Shown: piece after piece, positions 39,691 to 50,774 of the stretch | Layout of the letters: every line of letters begins with the position of its first letter | How positions within the stretch are numbered: position 1 is the stretch's first letter | Source: Paguma larvata | Lineage: Eukaryota; Chordata; Mammalia; Carnivora; Viverridae | Direction of reading: 5' to 3' | Length of the DNA stretch: 64,000 nucleotides | Assembly: GCA_030068075.1 (NCBI GenBank) | Contig: CM057839.1 | Location: 50,992,960-51,056,959 of the forward strand | Made by a program: the position numbers and the translations under genes | Notes under the pieces: model-generated | The model's input: only the letters and a program-made list of their open reading frames with translations | Told to the model about the DNA's origin: nothing | Database searches by the model: none

Positions 39691-40009
39691 AAGAAGACTG
39701 AAAATTTCTGCCATGCTGAAAACACTATTTCAGTTACAGAAAAATTTATCATCAGGACAGATCAAAAAAGAGAAATGAATCCCCGAAGGCTGTTAGACTT
39801 AAACCTATATGACATTTTTCCCAAATGAAAATAAAAATAGCAGTAAAGCATGCAGAACAGCAGCAAGACATAAGCCAAGTGCAACTGGGGGGAAAAAGAG
39901 CTTGCTATTTAAGGAAGCAAGAGTACACATTTATTCAGAGCACTTGGGAAGACTTGGCTCACATTCTTTCTGACATAACGAACTGAGAACAAAGGTGACA
40001 GTGGATTAC

Positions 40010-40091
40010 CTGGGAACAGGGATATATCGGAGTTTCTTTGATTGAAGATCGGTGATTTCTATATAACCAGCTGTTTGTGGAGGGGTAACAT
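40010..40091 (-). CDS. VWA8: VWA8 exon, 82 nt
   Basis: The acceptor is CTTGCAG|ATGTTACC at 40092 and the donor CCCAG|GTAATC at 40009. Two bases complete Asp. Then 26 codons encode VTPPQTAGYIEITDLQSKKL and RYIPVP, and the last two bases (AG) begin an Arg codon. The unit GYIEITDLQSKKLRYIPVP again shows strand, Asp-turn-Lys, strand, Pro. The ATG at the acceptor is out of frame with the product and is not a start codon. Confidence 0.93.
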
Positions 40092-40454
40092 CTGCAAGCA
40101 AGTCATGAGCAGAGTATTAAATTACAGCAGGATCCCAAAATAAGACCAAAAGAAAGCATGAATGTTGCTAAAAGTGGAATGAAGTTACCAGCGGCCTCGG
40201 GCAAAACTCGGAGACCCACCTGACAAGGTCCTGGGCCAAGTCTAGTCTCTAGGTTATGTTTTTGTCAAGGAAACATAAAGATTGTCAAATACATGCATAT
40301 TAGGCTATGATTCTTTACCGTCAGAAAAGTACCTCAGTTCGTTTCATTGTCTTTGCTAGCTTCCCCAGATGAGAAGTTTCAACACTTAGAGTTTATATGA
40401 AAATATTCCATCACCTGAATTTCTGTTTTTCCTTCCTGGGAGGTTACAATGACA

Positions 40455-40690
40455 GAACAATGTAGTGGAATCAGGACCGCTTTGTAATCAGACTGGCCTG
40501 GTATAAAATCCTGGCTCTGATACGTCCTAATTGCGTTTTTGGCTGGTCAAGTTAGTTATCTCACTGCTTTTGTCATTTGTGAAATGGGGGTAACAATAGC
40601 ATCTGAGCATCATAAACATTATTTGGGGAATTAGATGAACTGGGTAATTGCAAAGCACTGAGTTAGCAGTTGCTTGACACACGGTACCTG
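40455..40690 (+). repeat. MIR
   Basis: Contains aatcctggctctgatacgtc, tgtgaaatgggggtaacaat and a gcaaagcactgagttagca end. Confidence 0.75.
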
Positions 40691-40949
40691 TAATGACGAG
40701 GGCCATGCAAGACAGGAGAGGGTGAGGTGACCAGGGGCCAGTGGTGAGGGCACTGGATCATGGGAACTATGAAAGGGAGGGGGAAGAAGAGGGGAATGAC
40801 ACAGAGGGGCCGGAGCTCCCACCTCCAGTTCTGGAGGTGTTTCCAGGCGAATTCCAGGGGCCTGCTGATTTCTTTTCCAAAGCCCTGAGTCCCATCAATC
40901 ATCATCCCTAGCTGCCACTACTGTGTGAAGGAGATTCTGCTTAGTCTTT

Positions 40950-41188
40950 TTTTTTTTTTAATGTTTATTGATACTTGAGAGACAGAGACAGAGACAGAGA
41001 GAGAAAAAGAGAGATAGTGTGGGAGCAGGGGGAGGAGCAGAGAGAGAGAGAGACACACAGAATCTGAAGCAGGCTCCTGGCTCTGAGGTGTCAGCACAGA
41101 GTCCATTGTGGGGCTCGAACTCATGAGCCGTGAGATTATGACCTGAGCTGAAGTTGGCAGTTAAGCGATTAAGCCACCCAGGTGCCCC
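40950..41188 (-). mobile_element. CAN-SINE with target duplication
   Basis: A full-length element whose tract contains repeated gagaca units. TCTGCTTAGTCTTT at 40936-40949 recurs at 41194-41207, with a partial match extending back to GGA. Confidence 0.92.
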
Positions 41189-41214
41189 GGAACTCTGCTT
41201 AGTCTTTAGAGGTA

Positions 41215-41385
41215 GTAATTTTTAATACTGACAACAAAGACTTATGATTCGTGCTTGAGAGATGAGGAAGCTAAGGCTTATAGAGTTAGGATAATACTGT
41301 GACTTGCCTGAGGCGACATAGCTGGAGAGTGATGGAGGGGGCTTTCAAAACCAGGCTATTCCATAGCTGTGAAATCTCTGCTTTG
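41215..41385 (-). repeat. MIR, reverse orientation
   Basis: Contains gagatgaggaagctaaggct and gacttgcctgaggcgacata. Confidence 0.65.
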
Positions 41386-41518
41386 TCCACCACTCTACAC
41401 AACTCCTACCTAGGCTCACCCTAGGGCAAGAATTTTTAAAATAGCCTCACTTTACAAAATATTGGCTCTTAATATCTCTTTAAAAAAATCTCCCTTACAC
41501 AGAACCCATACTCCTAAA

Positions 41519-41725
41519 AAAAATTTTTTTTAAATGTTTATTTATTTTTTGAGAGGCAGAAAGAGACAGAACATGAGCAGGACAGGGAGACACAGGATCT
41601 GAAGCAGGCTCCAGGCTCTGAGCTGTCAGCACAGAGCCCGACGCGGGGCGCGAACTCATGAACCATGAGATCATGACCTGAGCTGAAGTCGGACGCTTAA
41701 CTGACTGAGCCACCCTGGCGACCCA
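41519..41725 (-). mobile_element. CAN-SINE with 16-bp target duplication
   Basis: The GA tract is short. AACCCATACTCCTAAA (41503-41518) and AACCCATATTCTTAAA (41729-41744) flank it. The head reads ccctggcgaccc, mutated from ccaggcgcccc. Confidence 0.92.
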
Positions 41726-41949
41726 CCAAACCCATATTCTTAAAGATTGTTTCTGTTGTCTATATCTTATATTACAATTTCAGATTAGAATGAGATATCC
41801 AGGATGTTCACGCTGGATTTATCCAATGTAGTTTACAAAAACAAAACAAAGCAAAAAAACAAAACAAAAAAACCTCTTGGCATTTTTATTTCATGTTTGC
41901 AGCTGAAGATTTTTTAGTTAGACCATCTGAAAAATTCAAAACTCAAAAT

Positions 41950-42250
41950 ATCTCTTATTTATTCAACAAACAAAGTGGTTAAGCTCACTCTGCACCAGAC
42001 ACTCTACAAAGCACTGAGGACAGAGAAGAAGGAGCTGATTCCTGCCTCATTCGAGGAGGCCATAGCACAACGAGGAAAGTTCCTTTTAACCACAACAAAC
42101 CAAACCCACCTGGACCTTTCGGGACTTGGAAAAGACTCCAGGGTGGGACTCATGGGCCTGGGGCCAGGTATGAGCGGCAGAGCAAGGCAAGGAGGAGTGC
42201 CGGGGGTCAGAGGTTTAGGAGGAAATGGAGGTATAATGTCCAGGAATAAC
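41950..42250 (-). repeat. L2 3' end, reverse orientation
   Basis: Contains ttattcaacaaacaaagtgg, agacactctacaaagcactg and gctgattcctgcctcattc. Confidence 0.5.
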
Positions 42251-44199
42251 AGAGGGGAAGACAAGAGAGTTACTATGGTAATCTGACCACCCAGCTCAAT
42301 TGGCTGTCCCCTGATGGCCATTTATATAAAACAAGCATGCTTATCATCTGTCATGCAGGCCTATACTGGAAATACTGCCTGGGATATAAGGTCAGTCTTG
42401 GATAAAGTTTTGCAGCATCTATCATTTTTGACAGTTCCTGCCACTAAGACCCAGCTGAAGTAGGTTGAATTATTTATAGACCCAGGTTCTTTGCCAAAAA
42501 TGACCAGTTGCTAACGTGGTTGGGATGTCTAGAGCTGTCTAGCTAACAGATTTGCATCTTGGCTTATCGCTCATGGGCACTTTTTTCATACGTAGTAGAA
42601 TGAAGCTGAGCTATGGCCATGAGTACTTTTAGATGGCCCATGAAAACAAAGTAAGCCAACTCACTTTAAAATATCTTTTTTTCCCTACATCATTCTTTTC
42701 TTTCACAGTGCAAATTAATTCCATGGCATAAAGAGGGTGAGAAAATGCAATAATGGCTATGTCTATTTCAAGAAGGAGAAAGCAAGAATTTTACTCCTGG
42801 TGCTATGTATCAGAAAAGGAAATTCGTGGCTATAAAGCACTTCAAAGCAGTAGTAAGGGTACTGGTAGCGGCATAACGGCAAGTGCTTGAAAAATGATCA
42901 GAGGTGGTGTTTACTGATCTGAAAATGAATCAGCTCAGAATATGCGATTGAATTAAGGAAGTGAAAATCGTGGCCAGATTTCCCTGCAAACTTAGCCAAA
43001 TCCTTGTCAGTCCGTTTTAAACGTTTCAACACTGTAGAGAGAACAGAGGCTCAGTAAATTTCCATTACATTTATAATCCAGGTGGATTTCCAAGATAGGT
43101 ATAAGCTACAGGCGAGGATGAGTTCACTATCGATTAAAGGGAAGTCATGGCTGCAGTGCTTCCTGCATAGTTCCTGCAAACAGTGGGGACAGCTTATGTG
43201 TACAGTGCCAAGGTTAGGAGGAGGTATAAAAGCTGTCAGACAAAACAACTGTGAACACATCCAGAGGGAAGATGAAATTATATTAAAAAATATACTCCTT
43301 CTAGCAATGTAATTTGATGGACACCTGTTAACTACCAGGTTTAATGCACCTCTGTTCACAGATAAAGAGTGATGTGTGTCCTGCAATCATGCTGATGCCA
43401 AATCTTTGAATTTGAACACAGTATATCAATTTCAATCCAGAGACATTATTTTATGTTTAAAGAGCTGAGGACTGTGAAAAAAAAAAAAAAAGGGCAGCTA
43501 ACATTTAGCTAGACAAAAAAATGATTGGAAGAAAGCAGTCAATCTTTCGTTTGCATTAAACAAAAGCTATACTATCTTTGTGAAAGCCACCAGGAGAGCA
43601 GCCTTTGCAGTTTCTATTGATTTCTTTAATAAAAGGCTGATATGCCTTAGTTCTGGCTAATCATATAGATGGTTGGATTCTATTTACTTATCTATTTTTT
43701 ATACCAGTGTCTGTTTGAAAATTGCTTCTTAACCAGCAAAAGTATTTCTTATGCTATAATCTCTCCACTACTTCGGAAGTTATATACTCAATTTCTAACT
43801 CACCAACACATCGACTTAATATCACTGCCTTCCTCCTGAACAAAGTAAGGTACTTTGAACACTTTAACATCCGTTACTCCTCTCCTAACTTGTGGATGAT
43901 AATTGTCTCATAGTTTTGATATATGCTTCTTAAAATTTCACAAAATTTTATTATTTTTATCCCTTATGTTAGTCATTTTTTCGCTATTTTTTCATATGTT
44001 CTCATCTGAACGGGCTGATCTCTAGATTTGTGCACAGCTATCATCCTGGGATCTACTTTTGTCATTCTCTTAGTTTTTTTTTTTAACATCCCACTTTAAT
44101 AAAGTTCCTCCTGTGTGTTAGACACTATGTTAAACACTTTATATTTCGAATATTTAAGGAATGCTACTTAAACAAGTGAGGGGAAATAAAACTCCTAGC

Positions 44200-44600
44200 A
44201 ACTAACAGAAAAATGGCAAAAGATTTAAACAGGCAATTCTCAGAAGAGTAAATCGCAACATGTAAAAAAATTCTCAAAGTTGCTAGAAATTAGGGAAAGA
44301 TAAACTGAAACCACAATAACGGGGTCTGATTTCTGCAAGAGTGGATAAGGCTGGGTCACCAGGAACCTTTTTATGCTGCTGAAACAACACTGGGAAACAA
44401 TTTGATAATTCTATTCTTAGATATATACCCTACAGACTCTCAGCATATATACAAGGAGAGGGATACAAGAGGATTCATTGCGCACTATCTGTAACAGCAA
44501 AACTTGGAAAGAACCTAGGTGTGTATCAACAGAGACCAGATGCATAAACTGTAATGTGTGCAGCAGTGAAAGTAAATGAAGGTGCTATTAATATGGATGA
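44200..44600 (+). mobile_element. Old L1 fragment, first block
   Basis: Contains caaaagatttaaacaggcaa, agaagagtaaatcgcaacat, acactgggaaacaatttgat and the cctaggtgtgtatcaac stretch of L1 ORF2 3' end. No intact frame. Confidence 0.7.
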
Positions 44601-44959
44601 TGACGAAGATGATCTCCTTTGACCAAAATCTAGTCAGGCTCTTCTGGATCCTCTTCCCAAATAGACCCCAACTTTTGGGCTTCTGTGTTCATCTCTGTCT
44701 TGTCTGCTTTTAGCAAGAGTCCTGCTAAGTAAGTTTAACCAGAATCCTCTCTCTCCACCCCCTGCCAATATGTGATCAGGTTTCTCACCCCTTCCACCCC
44801 GCCCCGCAGGTAAGGTCTGATCACCCTGGCTTGCCTTCAGCAAGAATCCTGTTAGGTCAGTTTAGCCCATAGGTTTCCTTATCCTTGATTTCCTCTTAGC
44901 AATTTTCTATCCACGATTCCTACCAACAGTTAGAGGATCTATACTACCTGACTTTGACA
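44601..44959. repeat. Unassigned insert between two L1 blocks
   Basis: About 350 bp, GC-richer than its flanks, with an internal near-repeat: tagcaagagtcctgctaagt (about 44712) resembles cagcaagaatcctgttaggt (about 44839). This looks like an unrecognised transposable element. Family not known to me. Confidence 0.35.
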
Positions 44960-46192
44960 CTCACTATAAACTACAAAGCTAAGAAATAACCAAGACTGTG
45001 CTATTAGTGAAGGGATAGATACAGAGGTCAATGGAACTCAATAAAAAATACAGAAATAGACCCAAACATATGTGGTCAGTTGATTTCCAGCAGAGATCCA
45101 AATGCTGCAACTCAATGGAGGAAGGACAGGTTTTCCAGCAAATGATGCTGGAACCAGTGAATATCCCCATACAAAACAATAAGTCTCAGTTCACATCTTG
45201 TGCCTTATAAAAAAAAAATTATCTCAAAATGGAGCATCTAAATGTAAAATCTAAAACTATAAAATTTCTAGAAAGGAGAATTTCCCTTCATCAAAAAGAC
45301 AGAAAGTGTTCGAAAAGAATATATCTGATAGTGCACTTGTATCCAGAATATATAAGGAACACACAAAACTCCTAAAACAAACAAACAAACAAACACACCC
45401 AAATAACCAAAGGGCAAAGAATCTGAGACATTTCACTAAAGAAGGCACACATGACGAGATGCTCAACATCATTAGGCACTAGGGAAAATAAAAACTAAAA
45501 TCATCATGAGATATTGCTACACACCTACTGGATTGGCGAAAGACTGACGATACCAAATACTGGCGAGGAGGCAGAACTAGAACTCTCATTCATTGCTGGT
45601 AGGAATGCAAAATGCCACTTTGGACCATACTTTGGCAATTTTATCATATAATGTAAAAATGTCATTCCTACATATTTACCCAGTTGAAGCAAAGACTTAG
45701 GTTTACTTAAAGATCTGTGCACAAATGTTCATAGTAGGCTTATTCATTATTGTCAAAAAGTAGAAATGACCCAACTATCTACCAACTTGTGAATGAACAA
45801 AGCCTGCACATCTACATAACAGACTACTACTTGGCAATAAAATGAACTACCGGAATACACGACAATATAAATGATCCTCAAACACATGATATTAGGTGAA
45901 AGAAGCCAGACTTGAAAGATCATATACTGTATGATTCCATCTATATGACATTCTGGAAAAGAAAATCCATAAGGACAGAAACAGATCAGTCAGGGGTTAG
46001 GGAGTAGGCAGACAGGTTGACCACAAAGAAGCATTGGGGGGAGATTTCTGGAGAGATGGAACTGTCCTCTGTCAGTTATGGTGATGGTTACACAACTGTA
46101 TGTGTTTGTCAAACTCACAGAACTATATACAAAAAAAGGGTGAATGTTACTCTGTATAAACTGAAACTTAATAAGAACAATGCATACTTTAA
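44960..46192 (+). mobile_element. Old L1, ORF2 end and 3' part, second block
   Basis: Contains cagaaatagacccaaacata, gttgatttccagcagagatc, ctcattcattgctggtagga, ggtgaaagaagccagacttg and gtgatggttacacaactgta, all typical of L1 ORF2 and 3' sequence. Frames are broken by stops. Confidence 0.8.
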
Positions 46193-46209
46193 AAATATCA
46201 CTCTGTCTG

Positions 46210-46422
46210 GGGCGCCTGGGTGGCTCTGTTGGTTAAGGGTCCAACTGCGGCTCAGGTCATGATCTTACAGTCCATGAATTCCAGCCCTGCGTTGAGCTCT
46301 GTGCTGACAGCTCAGAGCATGGAGCCTGATTTGGAATCTGTGTCTCTCTCTCTGCCTCTTCCCTACTCACACTCTGTCTCTGTCTCTCAAAAATAAGTAA
46401 ACATTAAAATAAAGAAATAAAT
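46210..46422 (+). mobile_element. CAN-SINE, plus orientation, 17-bp target duplication
   Basis: The head gggcgcctgggtggctctgt starts directly after the first flank. AAATATCACTCTGTCTG (46193-46209) and AAATATTACTCTGTCTG (46423-46439) differ at one base. Confidence 0.95.
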
Positions 46423-46439
46423 AAATATTACTCTGTCTG

Positions 46440-46690
46440 ATGTGTGGAGGATGGGGAAAGACTTGGAAGAGGAACCTCTCAAGAGGCTGTTGCAATATTC
46501 CGGTGCAAGATGATGGTGGTTTGGATGTTGGTAATAGAACTCTAGTCAAGTGGGTAGATACAAAATACAGTAGTAAGGTTGTATCAAAAGGACATGGTGA
46601 TTTGTGATGGGATTAGACAGAGAGGATGAGGGAGAAGAAGTATCAAGGCTGACTCTCACGTTTCTGGGTAGTTGGAGATACACTAAATTC
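46440..46690 (-). repeat. L2, reverse orientation
   Basis: Contains gaggctgttgcaatattccg, gcaagatgatggtggtttgg and aaggctgactctcacgtttc. Confidence 0.55.
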
Positions 46691-46694
46691 TGGT

Positions 46695-46925
46695 ACAGAA
46701 TTTCTTATCTTTCCTGGAATGCCCTCATGCCCCTGTGCCTTTCACATAGGGTTCCCTCTTCCTGAAACAATTCCTTCATTTGATTCACTCCCATTCATCA
46801 CTTCAAGGGTCAGCTCATCATCACCGGCCTGGACTGTAAGCTTCTCTTTGACAGATCACCTTGTGAATATGCCTATCATAGCATTGTACCAAGAATGTCA
46901 CTTTATTCACCTGCCTCTTCTACCA
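46695..46925 (+). repeat. L2-like fragment
   Basis: Contains cttcaagggtcagctcatca and ctggactgtaagcttctctt, in the orientation opposite to the preceding L2. Confidence 0.4.
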
Positions 46926-47179
46926 TAAAAAACATTTTGAGGAAACGGTGATTTATTTGGAAGGAATTAATTCTAAATATTATCATATAACCAGGACTTC
47001 CAAACCCAGTAATAGATTATAATACATGTAGCATTATATTAAGTTCACGGTGATATAAAGAACATAAACATAGGACAACATATTACTACCACCATGATGC
47101 AAATAATAAACTGTGGCTCAATGACCATCAAACATTTTCATAATTATCCATTATAATGAAAGCCTGTGTGGTTCAGCGA

Positions 47180-47395
47180 AATTAGGTCTACACTTGGGAC
47201 GGGAAGACCTGGGTGCAGATCTGGGCTCTACTGCCCACGAATGATGTGGCCCTCGGCACGCTAACGTCAGCTTCTGACATATGTAACCTAGAGAGTACAT
47301 TGACAATGGAATGAGGACTTGAAGATTAAATAAATGTATGTAAGTAACACTGATTGGCACAGGACCTGGCATATGTCTGGCAGTCATAAATATAA
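47180..47395 (+). repeat. MIR
   Basis: Contains gggtgcagatctgggctcta and cacaggacctggcatatgtc, with the tail gcagtcataaatat. Confidence 0.65.
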
Positions 47396-47521
47396 GATGA
47401 TTTTGAGAGAGCTACTAAGTGAATCAGTCTGCACGAGTCCCTGGCCCTTCATCATAAGTCGGGCCCCATTTTCTATGCCTAGTAGTTTAAGAATTTTTAA
47501 AAGTTCCTTTGAAAACATCTT

Positions 47522-47741
47522 TTTTAAAAAAATTTTTTAATGTTTATTTATTTTTGAGACAGAGAGAAACAGAGCATGAGCAGGGGAGGGGCAGAGAGAG
47601 AGGGAGACACAGAATGTGAAGCAGGCTCCTGGCTCTGAGCTGTCAGCACAGAGCCCGACGTGGGGCTCGAACTCACAGACCGTGAGATCATGACCTGAAC
47701 CGAAGTCAGAGGCTCAACCTACTGAGCCACCCAGGCGCCCC
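47522..47741 (-). mobile_element. CAN-SINE with 12-bp exact target duplication
   Basis: TGAAAACATCTT occurs at 47510-47521 and 47742-47753. It is full length and close to the common felid sequence, so probably young. It lies about 260 bp downstream (gene sense) of the donor at 47998. Confidence 0.95.
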
Positions 47742-47998
47742 TGAAAACATCTTCTAAGTTAAGTTATTGTACAGATTATAAAGCAAAGGAAGAAGATTGA
47801 AGCAATGGCTTCAATTACAGACTGCGAGAAACTGAGTGAAAACTTTCTGAGCACACACCTAGGTCTTTTTTAGCTACTAAATCCTGGTAGATTTATTCAC
47901 ATTTATAAGTACAGAATGACAATGATAAGTTAAATATCCCCACCAAAAGAAAACTACCTTTACTACCTTGGCAAATGAGGAATTGGTAAGTTTCTTAC

Positions 47999-48194
47999 CT
48001 TTTGGGTAGATGTCTTTTAGAGGGACTTCTCCAGGGGGCAAAATCCTGACTATCTGATTAGTATCTAAAAGAGTCACACAATTGCTCTGCTTTGGGCTTT
48101 CACTTGTTTTCCTTCCTCCATAGAATGTTGTGTCAGTGACATTTGGCTTATGCAGAGATGATGGCCTTTTCCAAGAATAGACTTCACTGGGTGA
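47999..48194 (-). CDS. VWA8: VWA8 exon, 196 nt
   Basis: The acceptor is T-run plus CTTTCAG|TCACCC at 48195 and the donor AAAAG|GTAAGA at 47998. There are 65 codons plus the first base of an Asp codon. The start is [16 protein letters not shown], the middle ([18 protein letters not shown]) is variable and basic, and the conserved end includes [20 protein letters not shown] and LKDIYPK. The acceptor tract is unusually long and pure, and a Tigger-like transposon begins only 40 bp upstream of the exon. The branch point must therefore lie in that 40-bp gap or inside the transposon end. Confidence 0.94.
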
Positions 48195-48234
48195 CTGAAA
48201 GAAAAAAAAAAAAAAAGATCAAAGTACTGAAATA

Positions 48235-48556
48235 TAGTTGACCCTTGAACAACGCAGGTTTAACTGCGCAGGTCCACTGACATGTGGGTTTTTATTACAG
48301 TACAATGAGTGTATTTTCTCTTCCTTATGATTTTCTTAACGACATTTTCTTTTTTCTAGCTTGTTTTATTGTACATATGTAATGTATGTAACATACGAAA
48401 TGTGTGTTGATCGTTTATGTTATTAGTAAGGCTTCCAGTCAACTGTAGGCTATTGGTAGTTATGTTCTGGGAAGTCAGAAGTTGTGTGTGGAGTTATGAT
48501 TGTGTGAAGGGGGTCAGCACCCCAAACTCCATGTTGTTCAAGGAGCCGCGGTACTA
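48235..48556. mobile_element. Tigger-type (Tc1/mariner) DNA transposon remnant
   Basis: The left terminal repeat is agttgacccttgaacaacgc. The right end carries catgttgttcaagg, its inverse, then a mutated tip. TA dinucleotides border both ends. At about 320 bp it is a non-coding internal-deletion derivative. It ends 40 bp upstream of the exon at 47999-48194. Confidence 0.75.
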
Positions 48557-48604
48557 TAAACTATCTTCACCACACATGCTACAATGCAGCCCTTTAAGCA
48601 GATA

Positions 48605-48774
48605 CCAGTGGTAAACTCGTATTTCACAAGTATAAGAAAACCAAATTATTTCTTAACCTTTTTGAATTTGGTGTAGAAAATAGCTGCCTCACCAACAATC
48701 ATAATTTTGAGGCAAATGTGAAATATACAACATATTTTTTTTTACCTTGAAATGACTTATAACTAAAGAGAGGG
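48605..48774 (+). repeat. Direct repeat, copy 1 (170 bp)
   Basis: Begins ccagtggtaaactcgtattt and ends ctaaagagaggg. It matches 50589-50757 in the same direction with about six substitutions and one length change in a T-run. Its flanks read continuously, so this is probably the source copy. Confidence 0.95.
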
Positions 48775-48889
48775 AATAGAACAATATAGTTCGTTTGAAA
48801 ATGAAGCAAATAATGTGGTTCATTCGCTCTCTGGCATAAGCAACGGGACGTTACCAGCATTCTGGGATCCCTGAATGCTCCTTCCCATT

Positions 48890-49500
48890 CATATCGCCTT
48901 CTGTCTGCCCTAGATGTTTATAACTCTTCTGGAATTTTGTGTTATTTTTTCCCTCTTGCTTTACTTAAAATTTTTACCAAATATGTATTTATCCTTCCCT
49001 ATTCCAAGATCACAGACATTCTCCTGTGTATTCTCTAAATATTTTAAAGTTTGTCTTTCACATTTGAGTCCTTAGCCCATTAGGGATTTATTTTTGTGAA
49101 TGGCATAAGGCAGGGATTCATATTCGTCCTTTTTTCAAATGGATAGCTAATTGCCCAAATACCATCAAAGACTCAATGGCACTGATCAGCAATGCTGCCA
49201 TGAAATACAGTTCTGTACACACAGGCACCTTTTGCTGGGCTCTTCACCCTGCTCTCCTGTTTGTTTTCCTCCCCCCATGCCAACACCACACCGTCTTAGT
49301 TACTGAAGCTTTACAATAAACCTTGAAATTTAGTAGGGCAAATGCCTCTGCTTCTTCTGGGTTCTTCTTCAGCAATGTCTTGATTATTCTTTGTCCTTGC
49401 TTTTCATAAAAATGTATGAAAGTTGTATTTGCTCTGTAATCTTGTCAGCACTTGATATTGTATTTTTTTATTTTAGCCATTCCAAAAAGTGTATATAATG
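48890..49500 (-). mobile_element. Old antisense L1 fragment
   Basis: Sequence such as tttgagtccttagcccatta, ggcataaggcagggattcat and cttagttactgaagctttac matches antisense old L1. It is diverged. It continues after the SINE at 49515-49725. Confidence 0.5.
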
Positions 49501-49514
49501 TCTCATCATGATTT

Positions 49515-49725
49515 AAAAAAATTTTTTAATGTTTATTTATTTTTGAAGGAGAGAGAGAGTGTGAGTGGGGGAGGGGCAGAAAGAGGGAGATAAAGAATCC
49601 CAAAGCAGGCTCCAGGCTCTAAGCTGTCAGCACAGAGCCCAAGGTGGGGCTTGAACTCATGAACCACAAGATCCTGACCTGAGTTGAAGTTGGATGCTTA
49701 ACTGACTGAGCCACTGAGGCGCCCC
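49515..49725 (-). mobile_element. CAN-SINE with 14-bp exact target duplication, inside L1
   Basis: TCTCATCATGATTT occurs at 49501-49514 and 49726-49739. The flanks on both sides are L1-derived. Confidence 0.95.
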
Positions 49726-49870
49726 TCTCATCATGATTTTAATTTGCATTTCCTGAATGACTAATGATGGTGAGCATCTTTTCATGTACTTAATCTCTGT
49801 ATCCTCTTAGGTAAATTCTCATTCAAGTCTTTCCCTTCTTTTTTCACATTTACCTCCAAAGTTATTTCTA
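49726..49870 (-). mobile_element. Antisense L1 fragment, continuation
   Basis: Contains ttaatttgcatttcctgaat and gatggtgagcatcttttcat, a well-known antisense L1 phrase. Separated from the previous block only by a SINE. Confidence 0.6.
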
Positions 49871-50385
49871 TATCCATCTAAATATATTGAAAATTGTGAG
49901 TTCACACAGATATATACAATTCCAATTTAACAACTATAAGATTCATTCTAGTTTTCTTCCTTTCTTTCTCTGTAACCCCCTTCTAATGAGAAACTAGACT
50001 TCATTATCTTTAATATATTTACTTTCTTGCTCAGTTCTGCTGTATGTGACTCATATCCCATCCTGGTACTAACCTTTCCTCCTGGGCAAGTGCCCTCCTT
50101 ACTCTCCTTGGTCCTGACGGTCCACACTGGGGTATGCTCATGAATGGACACCCTCCTCGCCTTACCTGAGCTCGTACATCCTACACCATGTTACTTCTAC
50201 CTCTTCACGGGCACCATCTGCATCCTCCCTGGAGTTGATTCCCATCAGCAGTGGTGACACGCTTCCCCTTCACGGATGTCCTCACCTGCTCAGCCTTTGA
50301 TGTCTGAACCTTACACTGGGCCACTATTTCCCTGTTTCTGTATTAGATTATTGGATGATTTGTTTTCTTGCTCTAGAGGGTTGTA

Positions 50386-50774
50386 TTTTTTTTTTAAGAG
50401 AGAGAAAAATAGAGAGAAAGAGAGAGACAGACAAAGTATGAGTGGGGAAGGGGCAGAGAGAGAAGGAGACACAGAATCTGAAGTGGGCTCCCGGCTCTGA
50501 GCTGTCAGCACAGAAGCCCAATGCGGGGCTTAAACTCATGAACTAAACTGATCATAACCTGAGCTGAAGTTGGACGCTTAACCGACTGCCAGTGGTAAAC
50601 TCATATTTCACAAGTACAAGAAAACCAAATTATTTCTTAACTTTTTTGAATTTGGTGTAGAAAATAGCTGCTTCACCAATAATCATAATTTTGAGGCAAA
50701 TGTGAAATATACAACATATTTTTTTTACCTTGAAATGACTTGTAACTAAAGAGAGGGTGCCACCCAGGCACCCC
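50386..50774 (-). mobile_element. CAN-SINE split by a 169-bp insertion
   Basis: The element runs from its T-run at 50386 to cttaaccgactg at 50588. It is then interrupted by foreign sequence (50589-50757) and finishes with tgccacccaggcacccc at 50758-50774. The two SINE halves join with at most one changed base. Confidence 0.92.
50589..50757 (+). repeat. Direct repeat, copy 2 (169 bp), inside a SINE
   Basis: Begins ccagtggtaaactcatattt and ends ctaaagagaggg. Flanked on the left by the SINE sequence cttaaccgactg and on the right by tgccacccaggcacccc. No target duplication and no poly-A mark the junctions. Confidence 0.95.

Larger units (their letters stand above)
36045..40009 (-). other. VWA8: VWA8 intron, 4.0 kb
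   Basis: This GT-AG intron holds one SINE (37294-37500), one L1 3' end (39325-39690) and a small hairpin near 36320. The segment at 38640-39060 is purine-rich on the plus strand and somewhat GC-rich, with no family recognised. The rest is AT-rich and unannotated. Confidence 0.85.
40092..47998 (-). other. VWA8: VWA8 intron, 7.9 kb
   Basis: This GT-AG intron contains three MIRs, two nearby SINEs (40950-41188 and 41519-41725), L2 pieces, an L1 in two blocks separated by about 350 bp of other sequence, a SINE with a clear target duplication at 46.2 kb, and one at 47.5 kb. The stretch at 42300-44190 has no recognised feature apart from an A-run at 43477-43491. Confidence 0.85.
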
